Source of the DNA: an uncultured Clostridia bacterium
Lineage (GTDB): Bacteria; Bacillota; Clostridia; TANB77; CAG-508
Length of the DNA stretch: 64,000 nucleotides
Reading direction: 5' to 3'
NCBI GenBank assembly: GCA_934121885.1
Contig: CAKOVH010000005.1
Span: 1 to 64,000, forward strand
Of the stretch, positions 18,921 through 28,986 are shown piece by piece (position 1 is the stretch's first letter; each line of letters begins with the position of its first letter). The notes beneath the pieces were generated by a model. It saw nothing but the letters and a program-made list of their open reading frames with translations. It did not search any database and was not told the DNA's origin. The translations under genes and the position numbers were made by a program.

Positions 18921-19481
18921 TTATACATTTATTTCTTTATATTTCTCTACAACCTGTTTTAAGTCATTCCAAAATTCTATTTTCTTTGTTTCATCTCGTA
19001 AAAGTGCAGCAGGATGCCATGTTGGCATATATATTATTCCTTTTCTTTCTAACCAGCTTCCTCTTGCTGAAGTTATAGAATACTCTTTTCCAAGAATATT
19101 TTTTAAAGCTGTACTTCCTAATAATACAATAATTTTAGGTTTTACTAAAATTACCTGATTTCTTAGATAATTTAAACATGCAGATGCTTCATCATCTTCT
19201 GGAACTCTGTTTGAAGGTGGTCTGCACTTTACAATATTTGCAATATATACATTTCCTCTTTCAATTCCTAGTCCTTCAAAAGCTTTGTCCATAAGTTTTC
19301 CTGCTTTTCCTACAAAAGGTATACCTTGCTTATCTTCATCTGCTCCTGGTCCTTCTCCTATGAACATTATATCTGCATTTTTATTTCCAATACCAAATAC
19401 AATCTTCGTTCTATTTTGGCATAATCTACACTTTTGACAATTTAAAATGCTACTTTCTAATTCTTCCCAATTATCGTACAT
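18921..19481 (-). CDS. Family 4 uracil-DNA glycosylase
   Basis: 186 aa. The Fe-S cysteines are in NCQKCRLC near the N-terminus and in VKCRPPSN and ASACLNYL further on. The catalytic/uracil pocket motif is GEGPGADEDKQGIPFVG, and the DNA-intercalation motif is TWHPAALLRD. Excises uracil from DNA; the family is common in anaerobes. Sits with other repair genes in this block (addB, ogg). Confidence 0.93.
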   Translation of the reverse strand: MYDNWEELESSILNCQKCRLCQNRTKIVFGIGNKNADIMFIGEGPGADEDKQGIPFVGKAGKLMDKAFEGLGIERGNVYIANIVKCRPPSNRVPEDDEASACLNYLRNQVILVKPKIIVLLGSTALKNILGKEYSITSARGSWLERKGIIYMPTWHPAALLRDETKKIEFWNDLKQVVEKYKEINV

Positions 19482-19496
19482 TCTTATTCCTCTAAT

Positions 19497-20405
19497 CTAT
19501 TTTATAAAACTTTCTATTAATTCTATTTTTTTATCTTTACTTGTATCTATTTTTGCTACTCCACCTACTGGTATTACTGTTTTCTTTTCTGTATGTCCAA
19601 AATTATTTGATTTAATTATTGGAAAATTATATTTACCATCAAGTACATCCATAAGTATTTTTTCAAGTGCTACTTCTCCATCATAATTTCCAACCCATAT
19701 TCCCTTAATTTTTTCAAATACATCATTTTGTTTCAAATGATATAAATGGTTTTGAACAAGCTCTGGAGGTGTTTCTAAAAAAAGTTCTTCTATAAATAAT
19801 ATTTTATTATCAAAATTAATACTATATTTACCAGCTGTCATTTGACTTACTAAACTTAAATTTCCACCTACTAAAATTCCCTCAGCTGTACCTTCTTGTA
19901 TTGTTATATACTCGTCATCTTCTTTTCCAAGTTCTAAACTACAATCTGCAAATCTTTTTATAACCTCTGTATAACCATACTCTGTTTCCCATGATGTTAA
20001 CGCCTTAAATGTTGGTCCATTAAATGTTATTACACCTGTTTTTTCATATATAATATTTTCAAGTGAAGTTGCATCACTAAATCCACATAATGGTTTTGGA
20101 TTATTTTTTATTATATCATAATCTAAATACTCAAAAACAGAGTTAGAATTAAAGCCCCCACTCACACAAAAAATTAGCTTTATTTCTTTATCTGCAAACA
20201 TTTCATTAATATCTTCTGCTTTTTCTTTAGGTGTTGCTCCATATCCTAAAGTGTTCCTAAAAGCGTTTTTACTAAATTTTATATTATATCCTGATCCTTC
20301 CATAAGAAGAATTGATTTATTTATTTTTTCTAAATCGTCTTTCATTATTGGAGAAGATGGAGCAATTACTCCTATTATATCACCTTTATTTAATTTATTA
20401 AACAT
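19497..20405 (-). CDS. LD-carboxypeptidase (MccF-like, peptidase S66)
   Basis: 302 aa. IGVIAPSSPI at the start, nucleophile serine in GFSDATSL, and the Glu and His of the S66 triad in LFIEELFLETP and NNFGHTEKKTVIPVGG. Cleaves an L-D peptide bond, as in muropeptide recycling; some relatives detoxify microcin C. Cytoplasmic. 15 bases from the UDG gene and 24 from pgeF. Confidence 0.9.
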   Translation of the reverse strand: MFNKLNKGDIIGVIAPSSPIMKDDLEKINKSILLMEGSGYNIKFSKNAFRNTLGYGATPKEKAEDINEMFADKEIKLIFCVSGGFNSNSVFEYLDYDIIKNNPKPLCGFSDATSLENIIYEKTGVITFNGPTFKALTSWETEYGYTEVIKRFADCSLELGKEDDEYITIQEGTAEGILVGGNLSLVSQMTAGKYSINFDNKILFIEELFLETPPELVQNHLYHLKQNDVFEKIKGIWVGNYDGEVALEKILMDVLDGKYNFPIIKSNNFGHTEKKTVIPVGGVAKIDTSKDKKIELIESFIK

Positions 20406-20429
20406 ATTTGTTGTTCTCCTTTTTAGTTA

Positions 20430-21221
20430 TTATACTAGTGTAATTATTGCACTATTTCTACCAGATTCTTCTCTATCTACACGATAACTATGAAATATAT
20501 CTTTTTTGCAAACTGTACAAAGTCCACTATCATAAATATTACTACTATCTATTCCAACCTCTTCTAAAATCTTTTTGTTTATTAATGTTGTATCTATATG
20601 ATATTTTTGTTTGCCATCTATTATTTCTGTTTTTTCTATAATTTCATCAACATTACCTAAATAACTAAACTCATCCATAAATAGCTTTTGTACATCATCT
20701 TCTACTTCAAAATGGCATTTTCTAATATGAGGACAAATACAACAAATTATATTTTTAGGGTCGCATCCATACTCTTCTTGCATTTTTAGAACTGCCTTTT
20801 GTCCTATTTTATTTAAAGTTCCTTTCCATCCAGAATGCACACTTCCAATTACTTTTTTTACAGGGTCGTAAAATAGTAAAGATGTACAATCTGCCGATGT
20901 TGTAGACAGTACTATTCCCTTTTTATTTGTAATAATTCCATCTACTTCATTTAACCAAACCTTCTCATCAACTCTTTCTATTCTATCTGTATGTGTTTGA
21001 TGTGGTTTTACTATGTTTTGTTCATCAATTTTTAGTTCTGTGCAAATTTTTTTATAACTTTCTTTTATTAAATTGTCATCTTTATCTGTTCTAAAATCAA
21101 GTCCAATCCTAGTTGTATAGCAATGCTGTATTTCAGGATATTCTAGCAACTTTCTAAATTGTATATATTCAATATCGCCTTTTTTCTTATGCACAATTAT
21201 TTCATTTGATAAATCTTTCAT
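20430..21221 (-). CDS. pgeF: Peptidoglycan editing factor PgeF (YfiH/polyphenol-oxidase family)
   Basis: 263 aa. Metal-site motifs in the family order: VKPHQTHTD, TTSADCTSLLF, GSVHSGWKGTL and CPHIRKCHFEV, with CxxC in GLCTVCKKD. Family role: removes wrongly incorporated amino acids from muropeptide precursors, also described as purine nucleoside phosphorylase activity. Overlaps the addB stop by four bases, so translation is coupled. Confidence 0.92.
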   Translation of the reverse strand: MKDLSNEIIVHKKKGDIEYIQFRKLLEYPEIQHCYTTRIGLDFRTDKDDNLIKESYKKICTELKIDEQNIVKPHQTHTDRIERVDEKVWLNEVDGIITNKKGIVLSTTSADCTSLLFYDPVKKVIGSVHSGWKGTLNKIGQKAVLKMQEEYGCDPKNIICCICPHIRKCHFEVEDDVQKLFMDEFSYLGNVDEIIEKTEIIDGKQKYHIDTTLINKKILEEVGIDSSNIYDSGLCTVCKKDIFHSYRVDREESGRNSAIITLV

Positions 21222-24200
21222 TTATCCTCCTTACTAATTTCTTCTAAAATGGCTTCTTTATTTATATTTCCTATGTAATAGTATGAGTTTTTACATATTC
21301 CACTATTAAAATTGCATATTGTTTTGTAACTGCAATAATCACAAGGTGTTTTTCCACCCTTAACTTTATAATATGGCTTTATATCTATATTTCCAGATAA
21401 TATTTCTTTGCTTATTTGTTTTATAATCTTTTTAGTATATTTTTGAAGGCTTTCAAATTGTTTTCTTGTAACAGCATTTGATTTACTACTTAAATTTCCT
21501 TCTTTATCTACATATGCAGGTATTATATCAGAGCTTCCACTTTCAAGATTTGTATCCATCATTTTTGCTACTTCAACATCAGCTAATATTAAACCTTTCA
21601 TTTTAAATTGTTTTTTTATTTCAGCTTCAATTTGTTCATCTGAAATTCTACTATTTGCTTTTACAGATTGATCTATTAAATTAAAGTATAATACACCTGC
21701 TGGCAAAAAATCATTAATGTCACATACAGCATCTAAATAAGTTAGTAATTGAAGTTGTAATCCTGCTACTACTTCATTTAAATTAATATCTTTTATTGAT
21801 GATTTATAATCTATAATTCTAATATAGTTTCCATCTGATGTTTTAGCAATATCTATTCTGTCTATTTTTCCTGTTATTTCTATTTTCTTATTATTGTCAA
21901 GTTCAAATACAATTGGTTCATATTCTTTTCCATTTTTAAATTCTAATTCATGTGCTAATATCTCAAATTTACTATATTTCAAACTATCAACAATATACCT
22001 CATAGATTTTAATATTACTTTTTTTAATCTTACTGCAAGCACACGATATTTAGGAATACTTGTAAATATATAGTTTTGTTTTAACTGTAATTTTTGCTCT
22101 ACTATTTCATCTACAATTTGTTTTATTTCTTCATCAGTTATTTGTTTTACATTAATACCTTTTTGTTCAATTATATCAAAAAATTCATCAATTACATCAT
22201 GCATAAATGTTCCTGTATCTACAGCTTCAATTTTTAATTCATTTTTTTCCGATAATTGTAATCCATATTTTAAATAATATGAAAATGGGCATGATTTATA
22301 TTGCTCTAACTTAGATATACTTGTTTTTAAAGTATCTCCATAAAGCCTATCGATTGATTTTTCGCTCATCTTTTCTGGCTCGTTTGTATAACTTAGAGCT
22401 GTCATACTATTTTCTAATTTATTTTTCCATTCTTCAGAGTTTTTATAATAATTATATAATTCTAATAAATTTTTACCACATTTGCCTTCATCTCTAAACT
22501 CTGATATTTCATCTAACAAATCTTCATATGATGTAGCTTTTGTAACAATTTCCTTTTTACTTTCAATTACATCACTAGTTTCTTCTAGATTTGAAAAAAT
22601 CTTTTTTATTCTATTAATAATCATTGATGCTCTTAAGGATTTTCCTTCTATATTTGCTGATGAATATGATAGAAATATCTTTTCTTCTGCTGTTGAAAAA
22701 GCTTTATAAATATTAAAATTATCATCATAAAGCTTTTCTATTGTTCCTTTTGCAAGTTCAGCTCCAATATTTTTTAATTTTTCTCTGTCTACATCATTAA
22801 AAAATCCTTCTGTTTTATGAATACTTGGGAATACTCCATCATTTACTCCTATAATAAATACAGCTTTAACCTTATGACTCCTTGATCTATCCACATCTCC
22901 CACAATTACTTGATCTTGTGATGCAGGTATTTTTCCAAGTGAGCTATTTCCAAGACCAACTTTTAATATACTTGCATAATTATCAAAAGATACATTTTTA
23001 TCGCCTAAAATTAATACAAGTTCATCTAAAACATCTGATATAACTTTCCAACTTGTTTCATACTCTTTTGCCTTATCTATTTCTCCTAAATCTATTAATT
23101 CTTGCATTTTTATTTCAAGCTTTTTATCTATTTTATTTTCTATTAAAAATTCAAATATTTTTTCTGTAATATTTTTTACATTACTTTGTCCTATTAACTT
23201 TTTCTTTAATTCTAATAACGGATTTATAACAATTTCTCTTATATGTAATAGCTTTTCCTTTAATTCATCTGTCTCATCATAAAATATCCATTCACTTTTA
23301 TACCATTTGCTTCTATTTATTCCCCATTTTATGCAATAATTTTCAAGTAAATTAATATCGCTATCATCTATATTAATAAATCCAGTTTTTATATATTCAA
23401 AAACTGCTTCATAGCTCCAATTTTTTGCAAAAATATTTAGTACTCCTAATATATACCTTACCAATAAGTTTTGAGACAAATCCTTTTTTTCATCTATAAA
23501 CACAGGTATATTATATTTTGCAAATATTGCCTTACACAAATTAGAATATTCCTCTAAATTTTTAGTTATAACTGCAATTTCATTATATCTATAATTATTG
23601 TCTCTTACAAGTTTAACAATCTCAGTTGCTAATTTTTCAATTTCAGAATACCCATTTTTTGCTAAAAATAATTGTATATTTTGTACATTTCCCTTATATT
23701 TTTGATATGGAACTTTATATATATTTTCTTCTAAATGCTGTAATTCCTCATTTTTAAACCTGTACTTTGTTTCTAACTTAACAGGCTCTTCTATTTTTAT
23801 ATTTTCCTGTTTTGCAAGGTTAAAAATTTTATCTAGTGTTTGTTTATTAGTATAAAATATATCTGTATCTGGACTTATGCTTTGTTCTATTTCATCTGTA
23901 CAAACTGTTAAATAAATATCATTATTATTTTTTAATAAACTTCTTAATATTTCAAATTCTTGTTTAGTAAAACCTACAAATTCATCTATGTAAATTTCGC
24001 AATTTTTAAATTCAGTAGATTTTTCTAATAAATTGGCAAGTATAGTTAAGGTATCATTTTCATCAATAAATTGCTCATTAATTTGATTTTGATATTTTTC
24101 GTAAATTTGTAACATATCCTGCATTTTAGATGTTAGATATTTATCATCTGATGAATTTATAGCTTCCTTTAAATTTTCTACTGTAATGCCATGCTTCTTA

Positions 24201-24578
24201 AATTCTGTAATTTGCGTTCCAATCATTTCAACATTTTCATTTGATTTTCCAACAAATTTTAAATTTTTCTTTTCGTTTAATAAAATATCATAAATTAGCA
24301 TTGATTTTCCAAATGAAGATATAGAGTTTATATTTGCTCTTTTTAGTTCATTCATAACTCTATATGCCATACGATTAAATGTAACAACCTCTGCATCTAT
24401 AACTGCTAATCTATCAATACTATCCATAAGCTTCTTTTCTGCTGTAAAAGAAAACTGCTCTGGTGTAATTATATAAATTTTTTTATCTGCTCCGTTTGTT
24501 TAATTTTTCTGCTATTTTATTAAATACATATGTACTTTTACCTGTTCCAGACTTACCATATATAATTTGTAACCCCAT
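21218..24578 (-). CDS. addB: ATP-dependent helicase/nuclease subunit AddB, +1 frameshift at a CGG codon near the N-terminus
   Basis: The ATG at 24576-24578 opens the frame MGLQIIYGKSGTGKSTYVFN (Walker A), which reads AAC AAA CGG AGC AGA TAA and stops at 24483. The rest of AddB is in the +1 frame. Skipping the C at 24494 gives AAC AAA GGA GCA GAT, joining the Walker A part to KKIYIITPEQFSF, exactly as AddB proteins continue, with a full length of 1119 aa. Downstream are the nuclease motif GKIDRIDI..IIDYKSS and the Fe-S cysteines in TPCDYCSYKTICNF. AddB with AddA resects double-strand breaks to Chi sites; addA is not in the window. Initiation at ATG 24427 would lose the Walker A, so frameshifting is needed for the complete protein. 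Confidence 0.9.
24491..24494 (-). other. Candidate programmed +1 frameshift site CGGA (addB)
   Basis: In-frame CGG at 24492-24494, next base A; context AAA CGG AGC. The frame moves +1 here so that GGA is read next. Confidence 0.75.
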
Positions 24579-24598
24579 TATACTCTCCTCTTGTACTT

Positions 24599-25471
24599 TT
24601 AAGCTAAATCTCTTTTCCAATAAAATAAATATTGTTGTGCAATTCCTTCTAAGTTTCCATATTTACTTTTTGCCAAATTTTCAATTTCCTTTTTATTTAC
24701 TTTTGTTTCATCTGTATTTTTTATGTATAAATCATTCATTACTCGTCTTACCCATACATCTATTGGAAATACATCAAAGCGTTTTAGTGTAGAAAATAGT
24801 AAAATACAATCCGCAACTTTTGGTCCAACACCTGGTAATGTTAAAAGTTCTTCTCTTACCTTTAATGTATCTTCCTCTGCATGTAACTTTTCTAAATTAA
24901 TATCTTTATTTAATATTTTTTTAGTTGTTTCATATACACGAACATCTCTAAAACCTAAACCTAAGCTACGTAAATCTTTTACTTCTGCCTTTGATAATTG
25001 CTCTGGTGTAGGAAAGGTATAAAACTCATTACCTTTCCAAATTATTTTATCTCCATAATTTTTTGAAAGTCTATTTATTATCCCCTTTATTCTTGGAATA
25101 TTGTTGTTAGCAGATATTATAAATGAAATAATAGTTTCCCATAAATCTTGATTTAATAATCTAATTCCTTCTCCGTATGAAATACTTTCTTTTATATACT
25201 GATCTACCTTTGAAAGGTCTTTTTTTATTTTTTCATAATCTCTTGATAAATCAAAATATTCTTGGCATACATCTTGTATATCTCCATCACCACAAATACC
25301 TGTAAACACAATATCATTATTTATTTTTTTTACATTTAAAACATTATTTTTAAAAATTCCTGTGTAACTTCCATCTTCGTTTTCATCCCATCTAAAACAT
25401 TGCCCACAATCAAAAATATGCTTTGGATTAAATGATTTTGCATCTTTTAAAATGTATGTTTGTTCCTTCAT
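24599..25471 (-). CDS. ogg: 8-oxoguanine DNA glycosylase/AP lyase (OGG1-type)
   Basis: 290 aa. The N-terminal OGG domain contains FDCGQCFRW. The helix-hairpin-helix GPD core has LLTLPGVGPKVADCILLF, where the Lys is the Schiff-base nucleophile, followed by FPIDVWVRR with the conserved Asp. Removes 8-oxoguanine opposite C. AGGAGG site before ATG. First gene of an apparent DNA-repair operon with addB, 20 bases upstream of the addB start. Confidence 0.93.
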   Translation of the reverse strand: MKEQTYILKDAKSFNPKHIFDCGQCFRWDENEDGSYTGIFKNNVLNVKKINNDIVFTGICGDGDIQDVCQEYFDLSRDYEKIKKDLSKVDQYIKESISYGEGIRLLNQDLWETIISFIISANNNIPRIKGIINRLSKNYGDKIIWKGNEFYTFPTPEQLSKAEVKDLRSLGLGFRDVRVYETTKKILNKDINLEKLHAEEDTLKVREELLTLPGVGPKVADCILLFSTLKRFDVFPIDVWVRRVMNDLYIKNTDETKVNKKEIENLAKSKYGNLEGIAQQYLFYWKRDLA

Positions 25472-25518
25472 AATGCCTCCTAATATTTTAATTTAAAAAT
25501 ATACTTTTCATACTAAAA

Positions 25519-25547
25519 ATTATACAATTAAATTAAGATAGTGTCAA
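25519..25547 (-). promoter_or_regulatory. Consensus promoter of the ogg-addB operon
   Basis: TTGACA (25542-25547), 17-bp spacer, TATAAT (25519-25524): both hexamers match consensus. Confidence 0.85.
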
Positions 25548-25572
25548 TAGTTTTAAAACTTTTGTTCGTATA

Positions 25573-26436
25573 TTATTTAAATCCTTTTCCCCATGCCTCA
25601 CGTGCATTTGATATTACTATAAATGCTGATGGATCAATTTTTTTAGCAATTTCCTTTATTCTTGCCACTTCATTTCTTGAAGCCACACACCAAAGTATCA
25701 TTTTTTCCTCATTTTCATACATTCCCTTTGCGTAAATTCCTGTACTTCCTCTATCTAGTTTTTCTCCTACTTCTTTTGCAATCTCCTCATATTTATTTGA
25801 TACTATAAACATATTTTTAGTAAAATAAATACCTTCAAATACAATATCTATCATTTTTCCCATAATATATATTGCAATTGCAGAATATAATCCTATTTCA
25901 ACCTTTTTAAAGAAAATTACATTTAAAAGCACTATAATAATATCAACTATAACAATTAAACTTCCAGTTCTAAAATGTGGTCTGTACGAACGAATAATAT
26001 ATGATAACATATCAGTTCCACCTGTTGATGCATGTGCTTTTAATATTATAGCTGTTCCTATTCCTATACATATTCCACCATAAATACATGCTAAAACTCT
26101 GTCTGATGTTAACGGTTCTATGTTATCAAATAAGTCAATAAAAAAAGCTAGAACAGCTGTACCTATTATTCCTTTAATTGTTGTTTCTTTTCCTACTCTA
26201 ATAAAAGCCATTACAAATAATGGTATATTTAAAATAAGCATAGTAGTTCCAAGAGGAAAACCAAATAAATAATATATGATAGTGGCTAAACCAGAAAATC
26301 CTCCTGAAGAAAGCTGGTTTGGAAGTAAAAATAATGATGTTCCTATAGCCATTATCATGCATCCTATTATAATAAGCAAAAAATCCTTTACCCATTTTTT
26401 TACGGATATATTTGCTTTTTGTTTTTCTAATTTCAT
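25573..26436 (-). CDS. YitT family membrane protein (DUF161/DUF2179)
   Basis: 287 aa from ATG 26434-26436; an in-frame GTG nine bases earlier lies inside the ribosome-binding site. Five or six hydrophobic segments cover about residues 18-200 (for example FLLIIIGCMIMAIGTSLFLL), with the conserved STGGTDML. A cytosolic DUF2179 domain (about 205-287) contains STGIYAKGMY. Family of unknown transport or signalling function, frequent in Firmicutes. Its ribosome-binding site sits in a stable hairpin. Confidence 0.9.
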   Translation of the reverse strand: MKLEKQKANISVKKWVKDFLLIIIGCMIMAIGTSLFLLPNQLSSGGFSGLATIIYYLFGFPLGTTMLILNIPLFVMAFIRVGKETTIKGIIGTAVLAFFIDLFDNIEPLTSDRVLACIYGGICIGIGTAIILKAHASTGGTDMLSYIIRSYRPHFRTGSLIVIVDIIIVLLNVIFFKKVEIGLYSAIAIYIMGKMIDIVFEGIYFTKNMFIVSNKYEEIAKEVGEKLDRGSTGIYAKGMYENEEKMILWCVASRNEVARIKEIAKKIDPSAFIVISNAREAWGKGFK

Positions 26437-26479
26437 AAAAATCACCTATTATTAGGATTATTTCCTAAAATAGGTGATT
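26437..26479 (-). terminator. Terminator hairpin of the upstream gene that also sequesters the yitT ribosome-binding site
   Basis: About 17-bp stem (AATCACCTATT..TAGGA against TCCTAA..AATAGGTGATT) followed by TTTT on the minus strand, ending three bases before the yitT ATG. The AGGTG of yitT (26443-26447) is the 3' arm. Confidence 0.75.
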
Positions 26480-26487
26480 ATATACTT

Positions 26488-27528
26488 TTATTCATATGTC
26501 TTTAAAATTTCAAGTTTAAATTTTCCTGGTTTTATTTCATCATTTACTTCCACACTAACATCAACTTCATAAATTTCTTTTAGTTTTAGTACATTTTCTT
26601 TTTTATGTCCAATTATATTATTAATGTTTTCTGAGTTTGCAATTATTTTTACTTTCATTACTTTTGTATTTATCTTTTTTATTTCATTTACTATTGAATC
26701 ATACCACATGCTAGACTCTACTAATTGTCTAAATGCTGGATGAAATGGACCTGCTACTACTTGACTTGATTTTTCTGTTGGATCTGATATTTCCTCAGTA
26801 TTTTGCAATCCTATACGAATAACATTAATTTTATTTTTATTAAATAAAGTTACTATATCTTTACATCTTTCAACAGCTTGTGTTACAGTAAGTGGAGTAT
26901 ATTCTCCATCTTCATATTCTTTAGCTAAAGGCGTGTCTTTTATAACAAGAACAGGATAAACTCTTACTATTTTTGGTTTTAATTTTATAAGTTCTTTTGC
27001 AGTATTAATTTCATCTTGTTTTGTACTCTCAGGAAGTCCAACCATCATTTGGTGTCCTAATATAAAACCATGCCATCTTATTAATTTAGATGCTTTTTTT
27101 ACATCTTCTACAGTATGCCCTCTTTCGCTTCTCTTTAATATGTAATTATTCATAGATTGAACACCAAGTTCAATAGTTTTTACATGGTATTTTTTTAGCA
27201 TTTTTAAAATATCTTTGTCTATCGCATCTGGTCTTGTAGATATACGTATACTGTTTACTTTTTTATCCTCAATATATTTTTGTACTGCTTTTAATAATTC
27301 TTCTTGTTTTTCTTTTTCAATTGCAGTAAAGCTTCCTCCAAAAAAAGCAACTTCTACATATTTATTATCATCTTTAAAATTCTTTAAATAATATTCTATT
27401 GTTTCTTCTACATCTTTTGCAGTTACCATTTTTGTTTGTCCACTTATCTTTTTTTGATTGCAAAAAATACAGTTGTGTGGGCATCCTAAATGAGGTACAA
27501 ATATTGGAATAATATATTCTTTTTTCAT
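26488..27528 (-). CDS. Elp3-like radical SAM protein
   Basis: 346 aa. Radical SAM cluster motif CPHNCIFCNQKK near residue 16, FFGGSFTAI (the GGE-like motif), and IELGVQSMNNYILK typical of Elp3/HemN-like proteins. The acetyltransferase domain of true Elp3 is absent, as in the shorter bacterial relatives found next to rnc in Clostridia. Likely a nucleic-acid or tRNA modification enzyme; substrate unknown. 14 bases downstream of rnc. Confidence 0.88.
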   Translation of the reverse strand: MKKEYIIPIFVPHLGCPHNCIFCNQKKISGQTKMVTAKDVEETIEYYLKNFKDDNKYVEVAFFGGSFTAIEKEKQEELLKAVQKYIEDKKVNSIRISTRPDAIDKDILKMLKKYHVKTIELGVQSMNNYILKRSERGHTVEDVKKASKLIRWHGFILGHQMMVGLPESTKQDEINTAKELIKLKPKIVRVYPVLVIKDTPLAKEYEDGEYTPLTVTQAVERCKDIVTLFNKNKINVIRIGLQNTEEISDPTEKSSQVVAGPFHPAFRQLVESSMWYDSIVNEIKKINTKVMKVKIIANSENINNIIGHKKENVLKLKEIYEVDVSVEVNDEIKPGKFKLEILKTYE

Positions 27529-27542
27529 AAAACACCTCCACT

Positions 27543-28214
27543 TTAGTTAATATTTTCTAATGCTACTTTTGCTGCATCCATTTCTGCAGATTTTTTTGAT
27601 TTTCCCTCTCCTATTGCAAGTTCCTTACCATTACATTCAACCTTTACTACAAAGGTTTTATCGTGGTCTGGTCCACTTGTTTTTATTACTGTATATTTTA
27701 TTGAAACCTCTCCATATCTTTGAAGTTTTTCTTGTAATACAGTTTTGTGGTCTTTCATACCAACATTATTAGTACTAATTTCAATAGCTTCTTTTAAGTT
27801 TTCTATAATAAATTTTTCTGCCTCAGCAAGTCCTCCGTCAAAATATATTGCTGCTATTACCGCTTCTACGCTATCTGCTAAAATTGCTGGCTTTTGGTTT
27901 CCATGGCAAGCATACTCGCTTTTTCCTGTGTATAAGAAATCACTAAAATTATGCTTATTTGCAACTTTATATAAGCTTTGTTCACATACTACTTCGGCTC
28001 TAACTTTAGTCATTTCTCCTTCTTTTAGTTTTGGATACTTACTATAAATATATTTACTTGATATAAACTCTAATATACTATCCCCCAGAAACTCTAATTT
28101 TTCATTACTTTCAACTTTATTTTCATATGCATATGAAGTATGTGTAAGTGCATTAATTAGTAAGTTCTTGTCTTTAAATGTATATCCTATACTTTTTTCT
28201 AATTCTTCTAACAT
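27543..28214 (-). CDS. rnc: Ribonuclease III
   Basis: 223 aa. The RNase III signature NEKLEFLGDSILEFI carries the metal-binding Glu/Asp, with a second acidic cluster in LADSVEAVIAAIYFDGG. The C-terminal double-stranded RNA-binding domain (about 155-223) ends KKSAEMDAAKVAL. Processes rRNA precursors and structured RNAs. Canonical size. Confidence 0.96.
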   Translation of the reverse strand: MLEELEKSIGYTFKDKNLLINALTHTSYAYENKVESNEKLEFLGDSILEFISSKYIYSKYPKLKEGEMTKVRAEVVCEQSLYKVANKHNFSDFLYTGKSEYACHGNQKPAILADSVEAVIAAIYFDGGLAEAEKFIIENLKEAIEISTNNVGMKDHKTVLQEKLQRYGEVSIKYTVIKTSGPDHDKTFVVKVECNGKELAIGEGKSKKSAEMDAAKVALENIN

Positions 28215-28280
28215 TTTTTCACCTCTTTTTTTACAAATTTTGTTATATTATACATCATTATATAATAAAATGCAAATATT

Positions 28281-28322
28281 AAAATCAGGTCAGATCTCCT
28301 TTTTTAGAAATCTTTGACCTGA
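28281..28322 (-). terminator. Terminator after rpe
   Basis: Stem TCAGGTCA/TGACCTGA with extra inner pairing, then TTTT on the minus strand. Confidence 0.7.
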
Positions 28323-28329
28323 CCTTAGC

Positions 28330-28986
28330 TTACTTCATTTTTTTAATTGTATCTTTAAAATCCTTTGAATTTATAATTGATGTTCCTGCAACTATTATGT
28401 CACATCCAGCATTTTTTAATTCATCTACATTTTCTAAATTAATTCCACCATCTGCTTCAATTTCAGTATCTAAATTGTTTTCTTGTATGTATTTCTTTAA
28501 TTTCTTTATCTTTTCTATTGTTTCTTTTATTAATTTTTGTCCACCTTGTCCTGGTTCTACTGTCATAACAAGTACAGTATGTATATATGGTAATATATCA
28601 TATATTTTTTCAGCTTCAGTATTAGGTTTAATACTAACTCCAACTTTACAATTGTTTTCCTTAATAAGATTAACAAACTTTAACAATTCCTCTTTATTTT
28701 TGCAAGCTTCATAATGGAATGTTATATTATTAGGTTCAAATATAGCATAACCTTTTATAAATTCTTCTACATCTTGCACCATTAAATGCACATCTAGTGG
28801 CACATTTGTAATTGACTTTAAATATTCACAATATTCAAGCATTAAATCAATAGTATTGTTCTTTACAAATTCTCCATCCATTACATCTATATGATAATAA
28901 TCTGTTCCTGCAGATTCTAAGTTATAAAAAGTTTTTATTGCCTCATCTTTTTTTACACTTAAAATTGATGTTGCTACTTCTGCCAT
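28330..28986 (-). CDS. rpe: Ribulose-phosphate 3-epimerase
   Basis: 218 aa from ATG 28984-28986 (MAEVATSILS), preceded by AGGAGGAAAG; upstream in-frame codons belong to the overlap with rsgA. TIM barrel with HIDVMDGEFV (metal/catalytic Asp), DVHLMV, TVEPGQGGQ phosphate loop and EADGGIN. Interconverts ribulose-5-phosphate and xylulose-5-phosphate. The usual rsgA-rpe order. The C-terminal phosphate motif is GTSI rather than the more usual GSAI. Confidence 0.92.
   Translation of the reverse strand: MAEVATSILSVKKDEAIKTFYNLESAGTDYYHIDVMDGEFVKNNTIDLMLEYCEYLKSITNVPLDVHLMVQDVEEFIKGYAIFEPNNITFHYEACKNKEELLKFVNLIKENNCKVGVSIKPNTEAEKIYDILPYIHTVLVMTVEPGQGGQKLIKETIEKIKKLKKYIQENNLDTEIEADGGINLENVDELKNAGCDIIVAGTSIINSKDFKDTIKKMK

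Noticed and set aside
21218..24427. addB starting at the ATG at 24427
   Set aside because: This would remove the Walker A loop, which is present with its own start and ribosome-binding site in the preceding frame.
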